From assembly GCA_020636275.1 (NCBI GenBank), contig JACJYD010000001.1, forward strand, positions 1,178,001-1,242,000: a DNA stretch of 64,000 nt. Direction: 5' to 3'. The stretch's first letter is position 1. Each line of letters opens with the position of its first letter. A program made the translations under genes and the position numbers. This document shows positions 8,621-16,688 of this stretch, one piece after another. The DNA is from Lewinellaceae bacterium (GTDB taxonomy: Bacteria > Bacteroidota > Bacteroidia > Chitinophagales > Saprospiraceae). The notes under the pieces were generated by a model. That model was not told the origin of the DNA and searched no databases. It saw only the letters and a list, made by a program, of their open reading frames with translations.

Positions 8621-9925
8621 AGGGTAGACCTCCCAAAGCATATAGCCGGTCACAATTCCGTATTCGAGCCAGGAGACCCAGGCGGGCAGGTGGACCTCCG
8701 GTTGCCGGTAGGCCAGGTAGGTGAGCGGTATGAGCGCCGACCAAACAATGGGAAAACGGTATTTTGTCAGCGCGCTGAAAAAAACGGGCAGGGCCAGGTA
8801 CCAGGGGTGGACGGTCGTGCTGCACAGCAGGTAGCAGCTGATCGCCGCCAGCCACAAGACCGGGAGCCGCTCGACCTTTTCGTCTTTTTCCGACCAGGCC
8901 AGCCGGATGATGAAGGAAAAAACCAGGAGGGCCAGGGCAGGACCCAGGTATAGGATCAGATTGTAACCGGTCAGTACTTTTCCGACCCACCGGAGCAGGA
9001 AATACAAGCCGGCGTTGAACTCGAACTTTCGGAAATAGAGGTCCAGACTGGCCCCCATATGTCCGAAAAACCAGGAATTGAGCAGGGGCGCGAATAGCAG
9101 CAGCAAGCCGGCTCCCAGTAGCAAAAACCAATACCACCGAACTCTTCGCACCAGGAAAGGCAAGAACATCAAAGGGAGCAGTTTGGCCCCGATAGCCCCA
9201 ACCCAGCCCCAGATCGATCGGTACCATTTCCCCTGAATCAACCACCAAAGGGCCAGGGCCAGAAAAAATAGCATGCCCGCCTCGAAATGCAGGTTGCCCG
9301 TCAGCTCGATAATGATCAGCGGGTTCAGGGCGTAAAGCAGAACGGATCTTTTGGAACTCCCCAGCCGCTCCAACAGCAGGATCGTTCCGGTATCCAGGGC
9401 GGCATGGATGGATTTTAATACGATGGTAGCGCCGAGGATGCTTTTGGGAAATAATCCTGCCGCCACAAAAAATGTCAGCTGTGCGAGCGGCGGATATACG
9501 GTGTAGTAATCGGGAGAATTGAGGCGATTGAACAAGGCCGGGTCCATATTCATGTACTCCCGGGGCAGGTGGTCGAAGGGATTGATGCCCTGAACCAGCA
9601 AGCGCCCGTCCCAGATAAACCGGTACACGTCGTCCGACAGGTTCGGGATGGCCGCGATCAGGGAAAAACGGGCTACAATGGCCAATCCTTTGTAGAAAGG
9701 ATATTGTTCGGGCGTACTTTTATACAGGATCACGGCATACCAAAGGAAGAGCCAGGTGTACAAGGTCACGATGACCCAACCCTCGTGTTGCGTTGGACCG
9801 TAATTTAACGCGACCGCTCCCGCCAGGAACAGGGATCCCAGTATCCATTTCCCCGGAAACGGCGGTTGGTTGGACTGCATAGCGGTAGCCGTCATGAATG
9901 GCGTCTTGTCTTTTAACTTTTCCAC
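8588..9925 (-). CDS. GT87/DUF2029-type polyprenyl-phosphate mannosyltransferase-like membrane protein
   Basis: Multi-membrane-span glycosyltransferase of the GT-C class that would move a sugar from a polyprenyl-phosphate donor on the outer face of the inner membrane. Seen: 445 residues with around ten hydrophobic segments, an early loop with acidic residues (LSDDVYRFIWDGRLL) typical for the catalytic Asp region of GT-C enzymes, and repeated Trp/Tyr-rich loops. Its start overlaps the stop of the upstream GT2 gene by 13 bases, so the two are probably translationally coupled. Together with the next two genes it forms a glycosyltransferase operon; the first gene resembles a dolichol-phosphate-mannose synthase, which would supply the lipid-linked donor. 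The product is unknown. Confidence 0.8.
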   Translation of the reverse strand: MEKLKDKTPFMTATAMQSNQPPFPGKWILGSLFLAGAVALNYGPTQHEGWVIVTLYTWLFLWYAVILYKSTPEQYPFYKGLAIVARFSLIAAIPNLSDDVYRFIWDGRLLVQGINPFDHLPREYMNMDPALFNRLNSPDYYTVYPPLAQLTFFVAAGLFPKSILGATIVLKSIHAALDTGTILLLERLGSSKRSVLLYALNPLIIIELTGNLHFEAGMLFFLALALWWLIQGKWYRSIWGWVGAIGAKLLPLMFLPFLVRRVRWYWFLLLGAGLLLLFAPLLNSWFFGHMGASLDLYFRKFEFNAGLYFLLRWVGKVLTGYNLILYLGPALALLVFSFIIRLAWSEKDEKVERLPVLWLAAISCYLLCSTTVHPWYLALPVFFSALTKYRFPIVWSALIPLTYLAYRQPEVHLPAWVSWLEYGIVTGYMLWEVYPSLISSRLQLK

Positions 9926-11436
9926 TTCAAATGCCGGACGGAATAATAACAGATCGTACCGTACCCGATCACCAGCAGGAGGTGAAACACGAAGAAGGTT
10001 TCATTCTTCATTTCAAAACCCAGCCAGATGGCCCAGAGGAAATAGAGGGCAAGAAGGCCTTCGAGTACCGTGGTAAGGGGCAATTTTTGGTGGAGGTATT
10101 TTTTTTGCTTCAAAGAATCCCGGATACCCTGGATGTTGAACTTGGGCGTCCGAACGAAGGGGGTCTTTTTTCCCAGATACCCTTGCAGCACGGCAATGGA
10201 ATTGTGCAGGGACAGGCCCATGGACAGGGCCAGAAATAGCGGAAAAAGCACAATAAACTTGGCGATCTTTTTAGCCCAGGACTCCGGTTGCAAGGCTGCT
10301 TCCACATTGGCGACGTAGTAAATCCCTCCGATCGCGAGGAGGGATGCCAGAAAGACGGTCATGGCGAGCGGGGGGATTCCCAAATGAGGCATGGCGATAA
10401 CCAGGGGCACACTGAAGACTCCCGCCACAAATACGAACAGGAAGACGGCGCTCCCCAATAATTGCATGGTTCCGAAGAACTTCTTTCGCATAGGGATATC
10501 GGCATGCCAGAGGGTAGGCAACATTTTCCGGGCTGTTTCGGCCCCTCCCTTCATCCAGCGGAATTGTTGTGATTTCAGGCCGTTCATTTCGGCGGGCAAT
10601 TCGGCCGGCGACTCGAACTTTTCGAGGTAAACGATCTCCCAGCCTTTCAGCTGGGCACGGATGCTCAGGTCCAGGTCTTCGGTGAGCGTATCGGCTTCCC
10701 AGCCTCCGGCGTCGTCGATGGTTTTTCGACGCCAGATCCCGGCGGTGCCGTTGAACTGGAGGAGCAAATGTCCTCCCTGGCGCCCCTGTTGCTCCACGGT
10801 AAAATGCACGTTGAGCTGGAGCGCTTGCAGCCGGGTGATCAGGGAGTAATCGCGATTGATATGTTCCCAACGGGTCTGCACTACGCCTGTTTTCGGATTG
10901 GCAAAGAAATAGGGGAGCGTAGCCCGCAGGAAATCGGGACGCGGCAGGAAATCGGCATCGAAGATCGCGATGAATTCCCCCCTGGCCCGGGCCATAGCCT
11001 CCTTGAGCGCTCCGGCTTTGAAGCCCTGGCGGTCGGACCTGCGGATCTGCTCGATCTGAAAACCTTGTTTCCGGAACAACGCGACCTGTTTTTTCACGAT
11101 GTCTACCGTCTCATCGGTCGAGTCGTCGAGCACATGGATCTCGAACTTTTCTTTGGGGTAGTCAAATTGGGTTATGGCTTCGATCAGTCGTTCCACCACA
11201 TACATTTCGTTGTAGACGGGGAGCTGGACCGTTACAAAAGGAAGCTCGGTTTCCCGCAATGCCGCAGGTTGAGGCACCCCTCCCTTTTTCCAAAACTTCC
11301 GGTAGTAGTACAACAGGTTGAACTGAAGCAGGGTAAAAAGGGTGATGTAGACCAGCGCCAGGAAGTAAACGCCGAAGATGAAATAATAAAGCGTGATCAT
11401 AATGGTCTTTATCAATTGGAAGGCGAGCGCCTCCAA
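9913..11436 (-). CDS. Membrane GT2 processive glycosyltransferase, cellulose-synthase-like
   Basis: Inverting family-2 glycosyltransferase anchored in the inner membrane. Seen: an N-terminal membrane helix (about residues 12-36), GT-A catalytic domain with the DDS motif (HVLDDSTDET), the DxD motif FDADFLPRPD, the acceptor-site TEDLD and the QFRWMKG motif (the Q/RxxRW signature of processive GT2 enzymes), then a cluster of C-terminal membrane helices. The 507-residue length fits the family. It is the middle gene of a three-gene reverse-strand unit: 13 bases separate it from the upstream GT2 gene and it overlaps the downstream GT87-like gene. It could make a short polysaccharide or glycolipid; the sugar is not predictable here. 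Confidence 0.88.
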   Translation of the reverse strand: MEALAFQLIKTIMITLYYFIFGVYFLALVYITLFTLLQFNLLYYYRKFWKKGGVPQPAALRETELPFVTVQLPVYNEMYVVERLIEAITQFDYPKEKFEIHVLDDSTDETVDIVKKQVALFRKQGFQIEQIRRSDRQGFKAGALKEAMARARGEFIAIFDADFLPRPDFLRATLPYFFANPKTGVVQTRWEHINRDYSLITRLQALQLNVHFTVEQQGRQGGHLLLQFNGTAGIWRRKTIDDAGGWEADTLTEDLDLSIRAQLKGWEIVYLEKFESPAELPAEMNGLKSQQFRWMKGGAETARKMLPTLWHADIPMRKKFFGTMQLLGSAVFLFVFVAGVFSVPLVIAMPHLGIPPLAMTVFLASLLAIGGIYYVANVEAALQPESWAKKIAKFIVLFPLFLALSMGLSLHNSIAVLQGYLGKKTPFVRTPKFNIQGIRDSLKQKKYLHQKLPLTTVLEGLLALYFLWAIWLGFEMKNETFFVFHLLLVIGYGTICYYSVRHLKWKS

Positions 11437-11449
11437 TGAACGGGTTCAT

Positions 11450-12151
11450 TCAAATCAGTTTAAAAATGGTCCACAAGATCTTATGTCCTGCAAGCAAGGT
11501 GCCGCGTACGGTTCCGGAAACCTTGGAAACGCCGATGCGCCGGCGGTAACTCACCGGTACTTCCGTGCAGCGGAGTCGCATTTTTGCCGCCCGCACCTGC
11601 ATCTCGACCGTCCAGCCGAAATCGGGATCCTGCATCTCCATCTCCAGCAACCGGTCGAAACGGACCGCCCGGAAAGGTCCCAGATCCGTAAACGAATACC
11701 CGTAAAACCATCGGATCAGGGTAGTGGCGAGCCAGTTGCCGAAGATCTGCTGGGGCTGCATGGCCCCTTTTTCCAAATTGCCCAGCACGCGGGAGCCAAT
11801 GACAAGGTCCATTCCCTCCCGGAGGATGGGACCGACGATCGAGGGCAATTCCTCCGGGTGATCGGAAAAATCGCCATCGAGAAAAACCACGATATCGGGC
11901 CACTGCTCTTCGGGCTTTTTCCGAAGGTGCCCGATCCCCTTGAGGCAAGCGCTACCATAGCCTTTCCGCGGCTCGTAGAGCACAATGGCCCCTGCATCGC
12001 AAGCCACCTCTGCGGTCCGGTCGGTACTGGCATTGTTGCAGACCAGCACATCGCGGACCAGGTCGCGTGGAATGGCATCCAGTACTTTTCCTATTGACCG
12101 CTCTTCGTTAAAAGCGGGGATTATGACATCGATAATAGGGGCTTTCTGCAT
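11450..12151 (-). CDS. GT2 glycosyltransferase, dolichol-phosphate mannose synthase-like
   Basis: Cytoplasmic GT-A fold transferase probably loading a sugar from a nucleotide donor on to a polyprenyl phosphate. Seen: N-terminal VIIPAFNEERSIG, the metal-binding region FLDGDFSDHP, and the acceptor region that in the family follows WTVEMQVRA. I choose ATG 12151 (MQKAPIIDVI), which starts directly at the first beta strand; the frame is open to 12181 but the extra residues have no function. First gene of the glycosyltransferase operon. The lack of C-terminal membrane spans makes it DPM1-like rather than ArnC/GtrB-like. Confidence 0.87.
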   Translation of the reverse strand: MQKAPIIDVIIPAFNEERSIGKVLDAIPRDLVRDVLVCNNASTDRTAEVACDAGAIVLYEPRKGYGSACLKGIGHLRKKPEEQWPDIVVFLDGDFSDHPEELPSIVGPILREGMDLVIGSRVLGNLEKGAMQPQQIFGNWLATTLIRWFYGYSFTDLGPFRAVRFDRLLEMEMQDPDFGWTVEMQVRAAKMRLRCTEVPVSYRRRIGVSKVSGTVRGTLLAGHKILWTIFKLI

Positions 12152-12266
12152 ACAAGACTCCTTTGTATGCAAAGGTAACATTTATGCCCCATGGATGGGG
12201 CCTTGCAGACCTTCCTCCACTGATCCATTATTTTAGTATTTTGTGCCGGTAAACTGCGTGTCCTTT

Positions 12267-13769
12267 ATGCAAAAAAGATACTATTCCCGGATTGCCTTCG
12301 CGGGCCTGATCAGTGTCCTGATCCTGTTCAGCTGTCGCCGCGAACGGATGTTCCTGACCGATAAAGAAGCCCGATTGGAATTTTCGACCGATACCCTCCG
12401 GTTTGATACGGTTTTTACAGAGCTGGGCTCATCGACCGGGATCCTGAAGGTTTTTAACCCCTACAACAAATCCGTGCGCATCGCTTCGGTGTCGATCGCT
12501 GCCGGGGCCGCGACCAAATTTCGCATGAATGTGGACGGGATCCCCGGCAATTTGATCGAGAATGTGGAGATCGCCCCCAACGACAGCATTTATATTTTCG
12601 TAGAGGTAACCATCGATCCGGATGCGCCGCTTTCCGATAGTCCGTTCATCGTGGAAGATGCCATCCGCTTCGAGCTCAACGGGAACGAGCAACAGGTGGT
12701 GCTGGAGGCCTGGGGGCAGAATGCGAATTACATTCCCAGCCGCTTTGGAAAAGGCGGAATAGCCCTGGTGAGTTGCGATTTCGGCGAAGTGAACTGGGAC
12801 GATCCCAAACCATATGTCATTTATGGCGTACTGCTCATCGACAGTTGTACGCTCAACCTGCCCCCGGGAACGCGCCTGTACGTACACGGCGGGGTGGCTA
12901 AAGCGCTTGACGAGCAGGGCAATCCGATCATATACAACGACGGGCTGATCTACGTGCTACCCAATGGGAAACTGAAGATGAACGGAACCCTGGAGGATCC
13001 CGTTATCGTACAGGGCGACCGCCTGGAAGAGGCCTTTGCCGATCAGGCTGGGCAGTGGGTGGGTATTCGTCTGGGCAGCAAAGGGAATACCTTCCGGAAT
13101 TCTATTATCAAAAACTCTCTGGTAGGGGTATATGTCGATTCCGCTGCAACGGTCGACCTCGATAAAATGGCCATTTACAACACCAGCGGCCCCGGTATTT
13201 TTGCCTTGCACGCCAAGGTGGATGCCCGCAATTGCCTGGTCTACAACAACGGCAGCACCAGTGTGCAATTGGGGTACGGGGGCGACTACAAGCTGGATTA
13301 CTGCACCCTGGCCAGCTATGGGGTGGACGCTTCGGCCCTGAGCCTGAGCAACGGCATTTGCTACGACCTGCTCTGCAGCGAGTTTGACGTATACCGGCTC
13401 AACGCGACCTTTCGCAATTGCATCCTATTCGGCTCCCGGCAGGACGAGATCCTGCTCTCCGATTTTACCGCGGGCGCCGAACCCAATCAATTCAATATTG
13501 TTATGAACAATTGTGTGGTGCGGGTGAACGAATTGCTCGATATTGATAAAGGCGGATATCCCGACTTTTTTACCACTATTTGCCAGAATTGCGTGGAGGG
13601 AACTTCGTTTGACCTCTTATTTGAAGACCCGAACGAAGACGATTATCACCTCGACTCTTTATCCGTCGCCATAGGGGTTGGAATCCCGATCAGCGGAATT
13701 GGGGACGACCTGGAAGGGCAGTTGAGGGATGGACAGCATCCGGATGCCGGATGTTTTGAGCGTCAATAA
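12267..13769 (+). CDS. Lipoprotein with right-handed beta-helix fold
   Basis: Not recognised as a named gene. Seen: a lipoprotein signal MQKRYYSRIAF...LILFSC with the lipid-anchored Cys at residue 24, an N-terminal beta-sandwich-like part of about 150 residues (conserved as a choice-of-anchor region in Bacteroidota), and then repeated short beta strands of the type NSIIKNSLVGVYV and ARNCLVYNNG that indicate a parallel beta-helix like pectate lyases. No catalytic set can be named. Start ATG 12267 is chosen over GTG 12243 because it opens the signal peptide. A TATTTTGT stretch just upstream could serve as the -7 box. Divergent from the glycosyltransferase operon; probably exposed at the outer membrane. 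Confidence 0.75.
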   Translation: MQKRYYSRIAFAGLISVLILFSCRRERMFLTDKEARLEFSTDTLRFDTVFTELGSSTGILKVFNPYNKSVRIASVSIAAGAATKFRMNVDGIPGNLIENVEIAPNDSIYIFVEVTIDPDAPLSDSPFIVEDAIRFELNGNEQQVVLEAWGQNANYIPSRFGKGGIALVSCDFGEVNWDDPKPYVIYGVLLIDSCTLNLPPGTRLYVHGGVAKALDEQGNPIIYNDGLIYVLPNGKLKMNGTLEDPVIVQGDRLEEAFADQAGQWVGIRLGSKGNTFRNSIIKNSLVGVYVDSAATVDLDKMAIYNTSGPGIFALHAKVDARNCLVYNNGSTSVQLGYGGDYKLDYCTLASYGVDASALSLSNGICYDLLCSEFDVYRLNATFRNCILFGSRQDEILLSDFTAGAEPNQFNIVMNNCVVRVNELLDIDKGGYPDFFTTICQNCVEGTSFDLLFEDPNEDDYHLDSLSVAIGVGIPISGIGDDLEGQLRDGQHPDAGCFERQ

Positions 13770-13813
13770 GTCAATGCGATTTTTATACCTTTAAAAACAA
13801 AATTAGCCAGAAA

Positions 13814-14716
13814 ATGAAGAATCTGATTTTAACCCTAACCGCAGTTCTCTTTGTGGGCGGAATGGCCTTTGGGCAGATCAAAACACCTGCGCCCAGTCCG
13901 TTGTGTATTACCAAGCAGATCGTTGGTTTGACGGATGTGGAAATTGAGTATTCCCGCCCCAGCATGAAAGGCCGCAAGATCTATGGAGATCTGGTGCCGT
14001 TCGGCGAAACCTGGCGCACCGGCGCCAATGCCTCGACCAAGATCAGTTTCAGCACGGATGTGACGATCGATGGAAAGGCTGTGAAAGCCGGGAAATACGC
14101 CCTGTTCACCATCCCCGGTGTAGACAACTGGGTGGTCATTCTGTACAAAGACCTTACTACCTGGGGCGTACCGACCCCCTACAAGGTGGAGGACGAAGTG
14201 ATCCGCTTCAATGTGAAGCCCAAGAAAATGGATATCACGGTCGAAACCCTGTTGATCAATATTGGCAGCCTGCGAAACAACACCGCGCAGATCGAGATCA
14301 TCTGGGAAAATACCCTGGTGGAATTCGACGTGGATTTCGGTACGGATGCCTTGGTTCAGGAAGGGATCGACCGGGTTTTGAACGGTCCATCCGCCGACGA
14401 TTACTACCGGGCTGCACGCTATTACAAGGATGAGAATAAGGACCTGGTCCAGGCCTTGACCTGGGTGCGGAAATCCAACGAGATGGATGCCCGCTACTGG
14501 CGCTTGTTCCTGCAGGCCCAACTGGAAGATGAACTCATGCAATACGATGCAGCGATCGCTTCTGCCGAAAAGGCGAAAGCCGCCGCTCAAAAAGAAGAAG
14601 CCGCTGATTACGTTCGCCGCAGCGACAAGCTCATCGCCGATGTAAAGGCGAAGATGGGCAGCAAGGGCAACGAACCCGGCAAGGTCAAGCCTTCGGGATC
14701 GACGCCGAAGATGTAA
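13814..14716 (+). CDS. DUF2911-domain exported protein
   Basis: Seen: Sec signal peptide (residues 1-21, ending AFGQ), then the DUF2911 domain (about residues 25-170) with the typical VEIEYSRPSMKGRKIYG and GETWRTGANAST segments, followed by a helical C-terminal region resembling tetratricopeptide pairs (residues ~180-300). The protein is periplasmic or secreted. DUF2911 is widespread in Bacteroidota but has no established activity. It ends at a near-perfect palindrome shared with the convergent symporter gene. 44 bases separate it from the upstream lipoprotein gene, so the two may be co-transcribed. Confidence 0.85.
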   Translation: MKNLILTLTAVLFVGGMAFGQIKTPAPSPLCITKQIVGLTDVEIEYSRPSMKGRKIYGDLVPFGETWRTGANASTKISFSTDVTIDGKAVKAGKYALFTIPGVDNWVVILYKDLTTWGVPTPYKVEDEVIRFNVKPKKMDITVETLLINIGSLRNNTAQIEIIWENTLVEFDVDFGTDALVQEGIDRVLNGPSADDYYRAARYYKDENKDLVQALTWVRKSNEMDARYWRLFLQAQLEDELMQYDAAIASAEKAKAAAQKEEAADYVRRSDKLIADVKAKMGSKGNEPGKVKPSGSTPKM

Positions 14717-14722
14717 AAAAAT

Positions 14723-14760
14723 AGAAGAAAAGGAGGAATGATCATTCCTCCTTTTCTTTT
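14723..14760. terminator. Bidirectional terminator between DUF2911 gene and symporter
   Basis: A near-perfect 19-bp palindrome (14723-14741 with 14742-14760, one mismatch) with A-rich left and T-rich right edges. The reverse-strand symporter stop codon lies inside it. Well suited to stop transcription from both convergent genes. Confidence 0.85.
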
Positions 14761-16451
14761 TTAGAGAGAAGCTGCAACAGCAAGGAAATTCCCATCACCA
14801 ATACACAACCGATCAGGTTGAGCCACAGATAGGCGATCTTGAAAATGTCGTAGTAGTCGAGGAAAAATATGGTGATTACCAACGCCTCGGTGAGGATGGC
14901 CGCCCAAAATACGACGCGTCCCCGTACCATTTTCAGAAAGAAGGCGGTCAGAAAAACCCCCAGGATCGTTCCGTAAAAAAGGGAACCCACGATATTCACG
15001 GCTTCGATCAGGTTTTCAAACTGAGCCACTACCATGGCGAAGGTCAGGGCAATGCCCCCCCAAACCAGGGTGAACCAGCGGGAGGCATGGAAATAGTGCT
15101 GGTCGGTTCTTTCTTTCACAAAAGAACGCCGGTAAAAATCGATTACCGTGGTGGTGGCCAGGGCATTCAATTCGGATGCAGTAGATGACATGGCTGCGGA
15201 AAAGATCACAGCCAGCAGCAAGCCGATGATCCCGATCGGCATGTAGTGCATGATAAACGTGATAAAGACGTAATCTTCATCCTTGGTATTCGCCAACGGG
15301 TCTATCTTTTTAACCAGTTTCTTGGCTTCTTCCCGCACCGTCCGCTCCTTGGCGGCGAGGTTTTTCACCTCCGTCTGCAAGGCGTCGATCCGGGGTTGTT
15401 CGTCGGCCTTTGTGGCCTGGAGCAACATTCCCGCACTTTCTTTCTTTTGCTCAAAAATGGTGGCGAATTCGGCCTCCAGGGCATTGTAGTCCTGCCGGTA
15501 TTCGGATTTGATTACTTTCTCGACGTTGGAGGTATTGAACAGTAAAGGCTGAGGGGTGAATTGGTAAAACACGAAAACCAGGATCCCCGTCAGCAGCACC
15601 AGGAATTGCATGGGCACCTTGACGATGCCGTTGAACAGCAATCCCAGCCGGCTTTCGGTCAGTGATTTTCCGGACAGATAGCGCTGCACCTGCGACTGGT
15701 CGGTGCCGAAATAGGAGAGGAATAGAAAGACCCCGCCCAGCAGACCCGACCAGACCGTGTACCGGTTCTTCAGGTCGAAAGTAAAGTCGACGGTATTCAG
15801 TTTACCCATTTTTCCGGCAATGGTGAGGGCATCGTTGAACCCCATATCGCCCGGCAGTCGCCAGATCACGATGAGCGCCGCGAGGAACATCCCGAAGAGG
15901 ATGACGATCATCTGTTGTTTTTGGGTGAAACTTACCGCCTTGGTGCCCCCTGCCACCGTATAGACGATCACCAGGGCGCCAATGGAAAGATTGGTCCAAA
16001 ACAAGGGCCATCCCATGATGGTCGACAGGATGATGGCCGGCGCGTAGATGGTAATACCCGCAGCCAGACCCCGTTGGATCAGGAAAAATAAAGCGGTCAG
16101 GGAACGGGTCTTCAGGTCGAAGCGCCCTTCGAGGTATTCGTAGGCGGTATAGACGTTGAGGCGGTAATAGACCGGCAATACGAAGATGCAGAGGATTACC
16201 ATGGCGACCGGCATCCCGAAATAGAACTGCACGAACCGCATGCCGTCGTCGAAGGCCTGCCCCGGGGTCGATAGGAAGGTGATGGCGCTGGCCTGTGTAG
16301 CCATGATGGAAAGGCCGATCGTCCACCAGGGCAGATCGCGGTCACCTTTCAGGTAGCTGCTGACGTTGCGGACCGTTCGCGTTTTCCAGACCCCGTAGGC
16401 CACGATCCCCAGCAGGGTACCCAGCATGATGATCCAATCGAGTAAATGCAT
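14742..16451 (-). CDS. Sodium/solute symporter (SSS family)
   Basis: Inner-membrane sodium-coupled transporter of the SSS family (LeuT fold). Seen: 569 residues, about 13-14 membrane segments, early motif SIMATQASAITFLS, the ITIYAPAIIL and the FSAAMSSTASELNAL segment that corresponds to the sodium-site helix, and a hydrophilic, coiled-coil-like insertion at about residues 320-395 rich in Glu and Lys. The upstream genes on the same strand, a 44-residue membrane peptide and a large PIG-L deacetylase, suggest a unit that deacetylates and takes up a sugar or glycoside, which is inference. Substrate unknown. Confidence 0.9.
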   Translation of the reverse strand: MHLLDWIIMLGTLLGIVAYGVWKTRTVRNVSSYLKGDRDLPWWTIGLSIMATQASAITFLSTPGQAFDDGMRFVQFYFGMPVAMVILCIFVLPVYYRLNVYTAYEYLEGRFDLKTRSLTALFFLIQRGLAAGITIYAPAIILSTIMGWPLFWTNLSIGALVIVYTVAGGTKAVSFTQKQQMIVILFGMFLAALIVIWRLPGDMGFNDALTIAGKMGKLNTVDFTFDLKNRYTVWSGLLGGVFLFLSYFGTDQSQVQRYLSGKSLTESRLGLLFNGIVKVPMQFLVLLTGILVFVFYQFTPQPLLFNTSNVEKVIKSEYRQDYNALEAEFATIFEQKKESAGMLLQATKADEQPRIDALQTEVKNLAAKERTVREEAKKLVKKIDPLANTKDEDYVFITFIMHYMPIGIIGLLLAVIFSAAMSSTASELNALATTTVIDFYRRSFVKERTDQHYFHASRWFTLVWGGIALTFAMVVAQFENLIEAVNIVGSLFYGTILGVFLTAFFLKMVRGRVVFWAAILTEALVITIFFLDYYDIFKIAYLWLNLIGCVLVMGISLLLQLLSKKEKEE

Positions 16452-16463
16452 AGAGATTTTTTA

Positions 16464-16492
16464 TTTTAAAAGACGGATACCGCCTTTTAAAA
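16464..16492 (-). terminator. Hairpin before the symporter gene
   Basis: A 13-bp arm pair (16464-16476 with 16480-16492, one G-T pair, 3-base loop) lies between the stop of the small membrane peptide and the symporter start, and on the reverse strand is followed by an A/T run. It may be a partial terminator or attenuator reducing symporter expression. Confidence 0.5.
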
Positions 16493-16494
16493 AC

Positions 16495-16629
16495 TCAGGC
16501 GTAGGCTTCTTTAAACCAATAAAACAACACTACGATCACCACGTGAAAGACCAGCACGAAGAGATAGAATTGGCCCCAGGTCTTGAAGATAGGCGGCTTT
16601 TGGGTGTTGTCGAAGGGTTCTTCGCCCAT
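16495..16629 (-). CDS. 44-residue single-span membrane peptide
   Basis: Unrecognised. Seen: ATG at 16629 and TGA at 16495-16497; a polar start MGEEPFDNTQKPP, then a segment TWGQFYLFVLVFHVVIVVLF long enough for one membrane helix, ending in WFKEAYA. Codon use resembles neighbouring genes. It sits between the PIG-L deacetylase (59 bases upstream) and the sodium symporter (43 bases downstream) on the same strand, with a hairpin on each side. It may be a small accessory subunit of the symporter, as known for other small transporter-linked peptides; this is inference. Confidence 0.65.
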   Translation of the reverse strand: MGEEPFDNTQKPPIFKTWGQFYLFVLVFHVVIVVLFYWFKEAYA

Positions 16630-16648
16630 AGCAGAATGTTTTTATTAC

Positions 16649-16679
16649 ACGGAGCGGCGACCGGAAGCCGTCGCTCCGT
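16649..16679 (-). terminator. GC-rich hairpin after the PIG-L gene
   Basis: ACGGAGCGGCGAC (16649-16661) can pair with 16667-16679 with two wobble/mismatch positions. It begins 9 bases after the PIG-L stop in the direction of transcription. The following reverse-strand sequence is A/T rich but has no long T-run, so termination may be partial. Confidence 0.5.
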
Positions 16680-16688
16680 TGAAAGAAT

